Positions 24,001 to 36,600 of a stretch of 64,000 bases of DNA are shown here, piece by piece. This DNA comes from Liolophura sinensis. Taxonomy: Eukaryota; Mollusca; Polyplacophora; Chitonida; Chitonidae. The notes beneath the pieces were generated by a model. That model was not told the origin of the DNA. It saw only the letters and a program-made list of their open reading frames with translations, and searched no databases. The stretch lies in NCBI RefSeq assembly GCF_032854445.1, contig NC_088295.1, positions 76,660,028 to 76,724,027 on the forward strand, given 5' to 3'. A program made the translations under genes and the position numbers. Position 1 is the first letter of the stretch. Each line of letters opens with the position of its first letter.

Positions 24001-27000
24001 GTAGACACGGCAGCTCTTGACATGGACACATGGTTATCTTCGAACTTGATGGTGTTTTTGAAACCTGATCCTAATATCGCCTGCAAGATAGGGGAGAAGT
24101 TTTCCACAAATCTGTTGGACGTCATCGTCAAGTTGAACGCTTTTCCTGGCAGGTATTTGTTGTTCACGCTGATAAGGTAGCTGTTCCAATAGTTTCCCGT
24201 GAATGTGTTATTTACAATGTTCCATACGTTATGTGCGTTATTAACGACGCCGATGTTTATCACCGTGGAGCCGAGTAGTGCTCCCCCTGGTCCTATCAAT
24301 GACGTATTATGATTGCTGACTGAGCTGTGTTTCAGGTTAAATTCAATTTCGCCATTGTTTCCATCCCATGCATCTACTCGAATGCAATTTTCTGAATTGT
24401 CGTACATATCAGTGCTAGTAATGTCTAATTTGCCGGCTGGTCGTTTATTGACTAAAATTCCTCGTTTCGATTTAGAGATAACACACCTGGAAATACTCAA
24501 GTCCGAGATATTGGTGACTAGTAAGCCGTTGTCTTCATTGTACATCAGTTCACAGTCTGTAATTTCCAATGACTGTTGTGCAGCGCCGAGATTGAAGTAA
24601 ATACCAGATTTGGTGTTGTTTCTTGCTCGAAGTCCGGTCATTGAGGATACAGCTGGGTTGGGTCCCCAAGCAAATGTAAAACCCGAATCACTTGAATAAT
24701 CCGAGGTGACATTGTTCAGCTGTACGAACACTCCGTTCACTGTCAATCCACTCTGTGTGCTATTCATCAACAGGTTTTGCACCATGGACAAGGGATCTCC
24801 TGTAAAGACATGTGTTACTGTAAGACCGACTGAATTTGTGATTATCTTTAATCGTTCACTTGATAAAGCTACTGTTTTTAAGGGAACATTGTACAATATA
24901 CATTATATGATGACACACTGACACTTGTAAGTAAGGGATTCTCTAACATTTACGTCTTGCCAGGAGAATAAAGGAGTATACGGATGAAAACCCCAACCAC
25001 ATGTATACAAGGGTGTAAAGTATAATAAATTTTGTGACACATTCAGTAATTTGGAAATCGGATAAATATATATCTCACACACGAAAGGTGTACATGTTCG
25101 AATGTCCATGTTACCCACCCGTTTGCTGTTCAAATCGCACTCCGGTCCACCTTTGCCCGGCAATCGTTGGCAGGAATTTCACCGGATGACTGGTGTTTCC
25201 CAAAATAGTAATTTTACCTGTAAAAATACATGTTTATTTTTACAAAATGAACGTTTATTGGTTATCTGTTTACTGGTGATTTTTTTCTTTGCAAAATTTT
25301 ATCTTTGTAAACCATTGATAGATATTACGAACTCTACATTTATAAATAATCTTTTATTATAATTCATGTATGATGTTTACTAAAATTAATATGCAAAAAG
25401 ACCACAGGATGAAGAGTCAGACGAGATCAGAACAACGAATGGGCAGTTGACAAATGGGCAGTTGACAAATGGTCACATGTAATTATCAATTTACCTCAAT
25501 TGCGACGTTCTAAAACATCATAGCGACATTCACGTGCCCACACATACCTAAGTCTTACGTATTAACATATTTTGCAACCATATACAGCAAAACTTCTCAA
25601 CACGAGACAACTTACCTTGTGACCGCAGTCCAGTGCTTTGTGGAAAATGAAGTTCCACTCCAGCTTCTATTGTCAAACTGCCACTTGGCGATACCAGTAT
25701 GTCGGACGTAACAGTGTAGGGACTGCGTGATAAGATGATAGCCATGTCCCCATGCATAACACCTCCTATTTCTCCTCGGGGAAGAGGAGTTGTAGCGACT
25801 GTCGTTGGTGTATGTGTGGTAGTTGGAGGAGTTGTTGTTGTAGTTGTTGTCGTTGGTGTACGTGTAGTAGTTGGAGGAGTTGTTGTTATAGTTGTTGTCG
25901 TTGGTTTACGTGTAGTAGTTGGAGGAGTTGTTGTTGTAGTGGCTGTCGTTGGTGTACGTGTAGTAGTTGGAGGAGTTGTTGTTGTCGTTGTAGTCGAAGT
26001 TGTGGTTTTCGTTGCTATTGTTGATTTAGATGCAACAGTTGAAGTCGACGTCGAGGTGGTAGTTTCTGCGCAGGTGGGTTTCTGGCGGCCAAAGTCGCAT
26101 ATGCATTCGTCTGGTCCAATGCACGTTCCACTGGATGAGCAGTTTTCCACGCCCGTACAAGTTGGCTCTTCTCCAAATGGTTCGACACTAATTTGCGGTA
26201 ATGCAGCATCTTTATCTTTATCAAACACTGTTTTCTTGACTTCAGCAATAACATTTGTTCCCCAGCGATTGTTTGAGAAATCCAACACTTCGGAGGAAAA
26301 TCCAGTCTTGTTAAATCTAACATTATACTTTGCAACTGGGTTCTCAAAAATATTGTACTGTGCAAGTATATTGGGGAGTTTCAAGCTTAGTACAGTTTCA
26401 CCACTATTGTTCCTCAAAACGTTTTTATTAAATTCGAGATTTGTAGGTTGATATGGGTTCGATTCTAAAGTGATCACCTGGCTGCCCTTGTTTTCAATAA
26501 ATGTATTCCGTACAAAATCGATGTCGCAGTTTGCCGATTGATCGTTATAGAAGTCAACAGCTACTAAACACCTAAAGAACCTATTCTCTTCAGCGAGGTA
26601 TGTTGATAGACTTGCGTAAATAGAGCTTTCAAGACAGATACCCATGATATCGCTGAAGTCGTTACTTGCAATCCGCACAGATGAGAACTGGTTAGAAGCA
26701 ATTGAAATACCTCTGGTAGGAACAGTTGGATGTCCTTGGAAAGAATTTCCGACAATGTTAAGAGGACATAGAAACGGAGAGGAAGTGGTATCTGTACCGA
26801 TGTATAGCTCGGTCGACAGTGAAAAGACATTGTTTTGAATGGATGCCATGCTGCATTTTTCCCTGAAAGTGAGCCTAACTCCAAATCCGGCAACGTTTCT
26901 TAACAGTCGGCTATTGCGGAGAGCAAAGCTGTCTATCCAACCCGAGATGTCGATCGAGCGACTTTTACTTCCATATATGTCGCAATTATCGATGGTTATG

Positions 27001-30000
27001 CTAGAATTCAACCTTGGGGTGCTTTGTAATGACAAGGCCATGGAATTGTTTTGTAAGCTAGAATCTCTCAGTTGAATAATCAGTTCAGCTGGCGATGAGA
27101 GGAAAGATGATATACCGATGGCAGCTTGCATGCTGTTAGTTATACTGGAAGATTTCACCGTGATCTCTATTCGCGAATTATCCCGTGTTTGCGCTAGAAT
27201 TCCGCGAACGTTGCCGTCAAAGGTGCAGTCTGTCACAAGCAGTGATAATCGTGTATGAACGACAGCATTGATTCCCGCATTAGCATTGGCTATATTAACA
27301 CTGGTTAGGTTTACTGTTGACGTTGTGGTTGTATTTATTATCGCCAGAATGGGTTGAGTTGCGCCATTTATCACACTGTTTTTGAGCGAAAAATCTGAAA
27401 GCAAAATAGAAATGCTGACATTATCTGAAGAAAAAACGCGATAGTTGTTTGATACAAATATTAACACACTGAGATAGATTTTTACACACGGTTCCAGTTT
27501 AGCCCAATTTTCCTCTGGTTTTAAAGTGATTCTTAGTCAACTGTATCGAATTGTCCCATTCTGAAATATAAAGTGTACTTACGCAATCCTGTTATGTAAA
27601 ATCCTGTCCAGCTACCGGCAACAGCATTACCAAACGTGATGATGCCCGACTTCTCACCGTTTCCTACGAAGGTTCCTGTAAATCAAGGAACACGGCATAG
27701 GTGAAACCTTATCTTTGTAAAACCAACCACTGTGACAAGCTGGTTTCCACGAAGAAATCAATGAGTATTTTGCGACATTTAAAGTTAAGTAGGAGTCTCC
27801 TTAACCGAAGGGGCTAGCACGCCAGCTTTGCGCATTGACTTAGGAGCCTCCCACAGATGCAGTCGCTGTGAGTTCAAGTCCAACTCTCACTGGCCTCTTC
27901 TCCTGTCGTACGTGGGAAGGTTCGACAGCAACCTACGGATGGTCGAAGGTTTTCCGCGGGCTCTGTCCGGTTTCCTCCCACCATAATGCCGGCTGCAGTC
28001 GTTTAAGTGAAATATTCTGAGAACGGCGTAAAACACCAATCAAATAAATAAATAAGGTGTGATCCTCAAATTTAAAGAATACTAGAGCTTCATTCAGTGT
28101 GTACATTACTTTAAATGAGATATTACTGAAAGTTTAGTTTGTCAAACCTCATGCATATTTATTTATGTAATCTAATTGACTTTTACTAAGACTTTTTAGT
28201 AAATGTAGACCAGCGATTAACACTATATTGCAATTAACATCATTGCATATATTTTTTTTACGTAAATGTGTTTTTGAAGAGTATAAATCTCTGGGAGCAT
28301 CCCAATGAGCGTTATTACAAGGAAAAATACCTACCTTCCACAAAAATGCCACGCTCATCCAGAAATAGCAAGGTGCAGTTCCTCTCAATTGTCAGTGTTA
28401 CTCCAGGGGGAATCCATATCGAAGAAGTCACTGTGATTTGACTGTGTGCAGGTATCGTGATGTCATTTGCTAGTTTGCCTCCGGCTTTCCCATTGGCTAA
28501 TGTGAATCCCATTCCAACATCACCAGTATAGAGACTGGTAAGAGCGGAGTCGGTATAAAGAGGGAAAATGTCAATCATGGCGTAGAGAATGTTTACCGAG
28601 AATCCCCTTACACGAGACCTTGCGCGATTCGGGTCCGAAGTACCCCAGTAGTTGTAGGTAGCATTGATTAAAACGTTATTCCCAAATAGGGCAAGAGTTT
28701 CCAGATCATACTTTGCAGCAGGATTCATAAAAATATTGTTGTAAAACCTATTCGAAAACACTCGTTTAATTCGAACGCCCAGTTTCGTAGAGGTTTCGAT
28801 CGTGTTTCCACTGAACTCTAGATCAGCAATATCTAGGTACACCGCGTAGGAACCAGACGACCCAGAGAACGTGTTTCGTCTAACAGCGACCTGCAAGCTT
28901 GGAGACACTAGTGTATGACTCATTTTAAAGTCAAGACCTCTACCGTTTCCAGTGAAAGTGTTGTCCTCTACTATAAACCTGCCTTGAATCTGATATTTAC
29001 CGTCGATCGACATAGCACTGTAATCATTGGTGACTCCATTTCGAATGAACTTGTTGTTAGCGATGTACATGACTTCGTCTGGTGTGTTATGGCCGTACAA
29101 ATCCATGCGAATGCCTGAAAACTTGTTATCTTCAAATGTGTTTCTTTCTAATACCCATCCTCCATAGTTATTCTGGCGATAAGACTTTAAAAAAATACCG
29201 TAAGCGTTGCGCCTAAAAACAGTATCTGTTATGTTGATGAAAAAAGAACTCTGTGCACCTCGGGAATCAAGCAGCAAGCCCGTTACGCTATTATCTTCTA
29301 TGGTTGATGCCGTTAATTCAATTCTCACCTCAGATAAGCCATTAGTAAAAATTGGACTCCTTTCATTGTTTGAGATTGTTAATTTCCTTCCCTTGAAATT
29401 ACATCCATTTGTTCTTGGGATAATTGCGATAGCTGCCTGGTAACTTATTGTGCAAAGTCCAACGACAACGTGAGGTTTTTCTGAAGTGGTAGAAACCTCT
29501 AGGCCAACTACACCATTGGTAATGGTAGTGTTAAACAGAACTTCCGTGACATCATCAATACTTCCTGACGACAACCTTACGCCAGTGGGGCACATGTCAA
29601 ATAGACAACCACGAACACGGACGCCATCTGCCGGACCTTCAATACCCACAGCGGCTTGTATCATGTCAACATTCTCCAGGGTAAGTTCTACAAACAGAAG
29701 TGAATACCAGATAAATATTTGAGCATAATAACAAATATAACCCACTGGTAATGTTATTTTTTTAATGAGTTACCTTACATGCGTATAATTACGATACGAA
29801 TCTTTCACAATTTTTTCCTTGTTCAAATTCATCTTGATTAAAGATGTGAAAAGCAATCACTTACTTCCGGTGTCATGGACGAGCAAGCCACGCCAACCAA
29901 ATGATGAGTATGCGTAAATCATTTTATACCCAGTAAACAGGATTCTTTTCTCTAGCTGCCCATTCGCATTCACAATACCTATAATAAAAGCAGTTATTGT

Positions 30001-33000
30001 TTCATTAACATCTTGATTCTATGCAGCCTTAACAGTGTAATGAAACGTGGTTTGTAGAAAACATCTATTGTTGCAAAACATTGTTTATCGATATCGGCAA
30101 GGATACTGGCATCTTTAGCAGCACATAGACAGTTTACTTTGTTCTGAACCATGTAAAATAATGCAAAAAATAGCTTTACCTTTCTTTTGAAACACCCAAG
30201 CAGCAGTCGTTTCAACAGTAACAAATTCATTCATAGTAAGAAACATTTAGTCGACAAAGAGTTTATTCATAATGAATAATTCCCAGCTATTAAACAGATG
30301 AATAGTGCTTATACGAAATACCTTTCACTACCAAACCACCAACGGACTGCGCAAAAACAACGCGCACACCAGCCTCTATGGTCAGTGTGGCACCACTTTC
30401 AATCTCAATGTTTTCCATGACATAATACGGGCTCTTGTTTAATTCCCAGGTAGTGTCGGACTGTAAGTGAAACAATGGATCAATAACTAAAGCTAGGGCC
30501 TGTGAAATGTCATCAAGAGAGGTGTAAAAGACTTACATTATATACCAGAGAACTTCATTATCAAACACTCCCCTCCCCCATTATATCTTATCTCAGGCTT
30601 TGTCTATACCGCTTTACCATACGTATAGTTTTTTTATCCGCAATTATCTAGATCTTTTCTCCAACTTCAGCTGACAGCTGAATTAATGGTACGTTATGTT
30701 AATCTTAATTGTGTCCACTTTGCATGTTGTATGATGTGTAACCCAAGCATTCATTTGATATCTTTATTTGATTTCTGTTTAAATGTTTACTCAAGACCTC
30801 ATGGAGTTAAGACCTTTGGTTGGTGGTTTCATGAAAGTTGACCCGAATCAGCTCAAGGTATGACAATACGCAACTGACTATCGTTTTGCTCAGCTCAAGG
30901 TTGCATGGGAGACAACTCTGCCATCGAAACGCGATCTCCCGTCGTCATATCTACTGGTGTAATATCTAATACGTCATTCGTAGTTGTACATTGCCTGTGC
31001 TACATAAAGCCTTCATCAAACACAAAATCATACCTGTATGGGATCCCTAACCTCTGTAAAGGCTGGGGAATAGGGAGGGTCTAGAATGCAGCCGTAGAGT
31101 TCCAGTTTCATCTGCGGGCCACCGCCTCCGGTCCATTCCACCGGGTTGACAACAACGTAGCGCGCCTGAAGGGTAAACAATCGGGGGTACTGCTGGTTAA
31201 ATTTAGGAGATATAAGATCTCAACTAATAGGTTTTGTGAGCATCACCTATTAAACTGGCATTTCTGGCCAATAATCGTCTTATTGAGCCCCAATATTAAG
31301 ACGAACGCCCGAATGCCGCCCTCCAAACCTGAAAACTCCTGACACATACGTGTATACAAAGAAACGCATGTCTGATGAAAATACGTTTCATTGTAAGGGA
31401 GAGGAAAGCCCGTCTGTTGTCAAAGATCTCGTTATCATACATAGCAGTTACTGTTCTATGTGGAATTCCACTTATTATTTACGTCAAGTATGACAATTTC
31501 ACATGTTCCGTGCACTTAAAATAGTTATGTTTATACTGGATTACATCCGACTTCAATGGAATATGCGATTTCATTTGAGTGACATTTTGCGACCTGAAAT
31601 TTTTAAATGTGTCTGAAAAAAAAACGTTTTTTTTTTTTTTCTTCGCGTTTTGTACTGTCCCATCTTGTGTAAAACGTAGCGGCCTCAAACCACAAAGGGA
31701 CAGTACTCTTGCCGTGAGAACAAATTTGTGCTACTCTATTGTGGTATGCATCAAACACAAAAACGGATAGTTCTCACCATTACCATTGTTTTTTGTTTTT
31801 TTTTACCTATTAACCTTTTCTTTGTGCTAGTGTGTACTGTTGCTGTCCACAACCAAATGGACACATGCTAACACTCTGCATTTTTGTCAGGCTAGAATAA
31901 GTTGGGTGGTATATGTCGACTTGTGCACAACCGCTATGTTACATCTCTGCAACCCAACCTGCTCATATCGTCATTGATTGTAATAAAATGAACTCAAGCG
32001 AATGCTTGTTTTTGTTAAAAATGTGCAAAATGGACAAGAAAACAATAACATTCAAACTAATCTAAAATTGATAACGGATTTATTTAATATTCACAGTACC
32101 TTTATTCCTGGTGAAGAAAGTTCATAGGTGATGGCCAATTGGTCCCTTGTGTTTCCCACAAGTATATCACCGAGGTAAGTGTTAGGCAAACCTGCAGTTG
32201 TGTAGCCGTGCCACTGGACACCGTCGGCGCTGTAGAACAGGCGGAACTTTGTGACGTGCATTCCTGAGCCTGACGCATACAAACCTATCTTTGTCACCAT
32301 CTTTGCTGCACTTAGGTCAACCTGTATGTAATCCTTTCCCTCGCTCTTTGACAGGTACCACCCAACTGGATTAACAAAAGTCAACTGCCTTCAGAACCAC
32401 AGATAAGTTTATCACAAATTAAAATGGGTGACACTCCGACAATTGGAGCCACGTGTGTAACCAATTGCTTCAACAGTTATCATAAGGTGTGCCAAGAATA
32501 CATGTTGTTGATGGGTAGGGATTATTGACAAACAGACACAGTGACTTGGGAAATCCCAGGACGTCGAAAACGGCGAATAGCTACTGTACCCATAGTAAAA
32601 CTCTCTGGGGTGGGCACGACCTGACATCTTGAGATATCGCTGCATCTTCACTTGGAACAATGTGAAAGGTGTCTGTACCATGCGTATACAACGATTGGAT
32701 CGGAATTGTATTTAAACTTTCAACTACAAATGAAATGATTCTTCCACCTAAACCATCTAAAAACGACTGCGGAAATAGTTGCGCATCCCTGATACGCATT
32801 TCATTTTTGATGTCCACATTTAAATGTGGCTAAAATCTGTCCTTAAAAAGTTAAGCATTCTGAGAATTTCAAATTAAGTAAAAGGTGTAAAAAAACTTAC
32901 ACTTGCTGGGCCGTACGTTAGTACAGGGCTGTTCACTGGAGGAGCACGTGATTTGCTGATCGGTGATAGCTCCACTTGCCATGCCTAGGACGGATTCCGT

Positions 33001-33632
33001 TGTACATTCTGAGGAAAAGAAAGCGAACATTAAGGAAAAAATTAATAAATAAGGGTATAAAGCATGACATTTGTGTAAAGGTTGATATCAGAAAGTTAAG
33101 ATGACCCTTAATAGCCCGTTCATTAATGGACTTGTAGTTATAGTGTACGTCAAATGCTTTTCATTCTGCATCTCAGCTATTAATAATATTTTTATATATG
33201 CTCATCGACACTTTAGACTCACCTGAAGAAATAGTTGAGATAATTCATCTAGATTTGGAGAGACTAGGTCTCTAGGAACGAAGGCAGCATGAGTTGGATT
33301 TAAACGCATAGCGACCGCACTGGGGAAAGGTTTCAGGGTCATTCCGCAGCGCTGGCACGTTAACTAACTCGGCCAAGGCCACGTACCGCGATAAAGGAAG
33401 CTACTTAGATATCCTGTGCGTTTAATTAAGTAAATCGAAACAATCATGAGCTTAGACAAATGCCAGATAAATGTAGTTATTTTATATAATCATGGAGGGG
33501 TATTTTATGCACATATTCGTCCACTTGGCCCTACACTTTATGTCACATAAACGTGGAGTGGTGTGCTTAATTTTCCCTGAAAAACCGTCGTATGTGAAAT
33601 ACTCTTGAGTACGCCCTAAAACACCAATCAAA

Positions 33633-33667
<35 letters not shown>

Positions 33668-36600
33668 ATACCAGGCCTTGATCATTGAAACAACATGTTC
33701 CACCCCAGCTCTCGCTATTCCGGGTGCAGCTTTAAGGCAGGAGGTTTGTAAGATACCCAACATGTAGCCTTAGATCGGGAGTTTCTTCCGAACACCCCAG
33801 TTTCTTTCGGACACTTTAGTTTCCTCCACCCTTGGATAAAGTACCGGCGTTAAGTTAGTTAAAAGTTCTTTTTAAACATATTATTGTTAAAAGGACGTCT
33901 GGTTTTAACTCTGAAAGTTTTATTGAAGAAAACAATGTAGGCTTGTCATGTGAAATCAAATTTCTATATTTTTTGTCACTTTTGTCACTTGATGCCATTG
34001 TATAATCCCACAAATGGTTTTCTATTCTCAATCAGACGACTTATTCAGAGTTAGTGCCATTTGTGCATTTCTTGAACTGATGCTCAGTCAGGCGTTCAGC
34101 CTCTGTCCCACGCCTGCCAACATCACCTGAATTCGTGTAGTCTCTTTCAAACAAAGGAAAGTAGTGCATAAACCATTTTTAGCCCTTGAAAACAGGTTTG
34201 GAAAATATATGAGTACATTCGTTACCAGAAGGGGACACCGAGGTGTGACTAAGATGGATTCAACTATGCAAGCATGTGTCTGGCATTGTCAACCCTAGTC
34301 ACGATTTCACACAAAAGTACACGGAAACTAAAATTAAGGAGCACATATTCTTTGCAACTATCCTTAATATAAACGAGTATTACTCGCTATTGGCAAGAAA
34401 CAGTTACCATTGCGGTTTTGTTAGTACGTGTAGGTGTACATACTTATTACAGAAGCCGTTAAAGTATAAGAAGGCGTCGCTCAGCTTTAACCAGCCTTGT
34501 TCATGCACTGAAACTGCTTAAGATAGGGAGTGTCTTCAACGGTAATCCTTACAACGCAATCCTTACATCCTCGTTTTATACATTTGAAACTACCACCAAC
34601 TTTTGTACAGAAATACTGGTCATTAGGATCAAGGCGATGAGACAGATTGTGGTGTCAAAAGAAAAAAACTCTGTCTCGACTGTTGGTTTAAATTTTACTT
34701 GATACATCTCTTTATGTAAATTGCGTAGAACATGATTCAAACTGACATATAAAGCAATGTTATGTACATGTGTGTATGTATATATGCATTCTTAGGGTTT
34801 AACGTCAATAAAAATCAATAAAACAATATTGATTATTAATATTGATTAATACCGATTGTATGTAACGTTGGAGCCCAAAGGTCAAACTTGCCTACATGTG
34901 GTAGTCATTTAAAGACAGCATATAGAACGGTGCATATATTTAAGAAGTGCGGGCTGATACTACTGCTTCCTGCGCTGCTTGTAATATAACAATGGGAGTG
35001 ACTGCTGGACAGCGTTCACGGTATGTTCTTCGAACAATAGAAAACACTCGGGCATACACATGCTATCACAGAACGCGCGTCTTTTGCCCCGAGGAAAAAG
35101 AGATCCGACGCTCATTGCATTCAGCTTGTCATCTTGTATAAGCGTCGTCCGTGAATAGCAATGGGGTGTAGCAAGACGACACTGTACTGTGAATAGACGG
35201 CCAATGATTAAAAGCAAATCGCACAGATAAAGTTTTAATAGCTCAATGCAATGGGAAGAGTGTTTAGCGTGCTTAGTATGCGGTTGTTCTGGGTTCAAGA
35301 CCAGCTTATGCTTGCTTCGTCTCTATTTGTACATAGGAAGGTCCTCAGTAACCTGTGGATGGTCGTGGGCTTCCTCCGCTTCGCCCGGTTTTCTCGAACC
35401 AATAATGATGGTCAGATTCGTATAAGTGAAATTTATTCGATTCTAGTTCACACTTGCATTGCAGGGGGTAACTTAATCATTTTATCAGGTAGCTGTATAT
35501 TATTCCCCTTAACTGCATTTTAATATATAGAGGATCTCCATTTCGTAACCCTGTAGTATCAAATTTACTAAACTCGAATTTAAAATTTAAGGGTTAACTC
35601 GAGTTAAGGTCGATGGGTCCCAACAAGAAGAACGTTAGGTTGGAAACATAATACAAATATACACGAGGAAGTAAAGCTAGTTCGAAGATATTGTAAATTG
35701 ACCCTTACTAGCTGAAGAAATATTATCACATGGAACATGTTAACACAGCAACCAAAGAAAGGCTCATGCAGGATTATCGGTTTAGTTAATTAGTGCACAC
35801 CCTTTAGACAGGCTACTAAAACAAGTGTTGTGAAAAATAATTAACTGGCAGCTTAAACTGACAGCTCCCCCCCCCCCACCCTCTCCCCCCCACACACACA
35901 CACCAAATTTTACCACCTACCCAGCTAGTTTATAACAAGGCCATGTGTAGCTAGCAATAATTCGCTAACAAAAAATCCAAATAAAAAAATAAAACATACA
36001 AATACGTCGGCCCTTATAAGTTTGATGTGACCCCTGAATTTACTCAAATATAATTCGACCTATATGTGGATGTGCGATACATAACCAGTCGAACAAGTTC
36101 TGGGATGGTGATGTCGGACTATTCACTAGGCAGGGCTGGGAATGTGGGTATACTGCTGAGTTATACAGTCAAACGGGGTTAGTCGACGAATAAAAAATAT
36201 AAGCCCTCTTTTATACCAGTGAACCCCTCCCCATTCACTGTCTGCCTGTCCGCGTTATTGTCGGACACTTGGGTTTACAGTTTACTTGAGTTTAAAATAA
36301 CCACAGTGTCATCAATCTGGACGTTTCTGTACACCTACACAATTGAGGGTTGTACAGAGGGCACCACACCCTCAGAGCGGATAAGTGGTGTAAATAATCT
36401 GGGTTTGTCTTAGGGCATCTTCACACTACAACACTGACTCTACAATCTACAACTCTACAATTGCCTCAGGAAATATATTTATCTTTTCGTGAATATTGAC
36501 AGTTTTGGCTACCAGATGTTAGATGTCTACAAATAAACATGGCACAACAACATGAGGCTCGAAATGATGTGTATCAATCCACAGTGAACCTATACACATA

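Larger units (their letters stand above)
13505..25217 (-). repeat. Tandem duplication of a 7-exon cassette inside gene B
   Basis: Exons 10-16 (19881-25217) and 17-23 (13505-18822) correspond one to one, with lengths 99/99, 1315/1339, 74/74, 87/87, 157/157, 209/209 and 1593/1562. From about 14800-18165 versus 21200-24565 even the introns are nearly identical; outside that tract the exons are clearly diverged. Confidence 0.92.

Noticed and set aside
25735-26451. 238-codon plus-strand ORF rich in Val and Gly
   Set aside because: It is the antisense shadow of the Thr/Pro linker in gene B exon 9; the minus strand carries the beta-helix, EGF and cap motifs.
32412-32817. Possible extra exon between gene B exons 2 and 3
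   Set aside because: Candidate acceptors exist, but no segment with paired splice sites restores phase and adds discoidin-like residues; a one-base frame break in exon 2 explains the data better.
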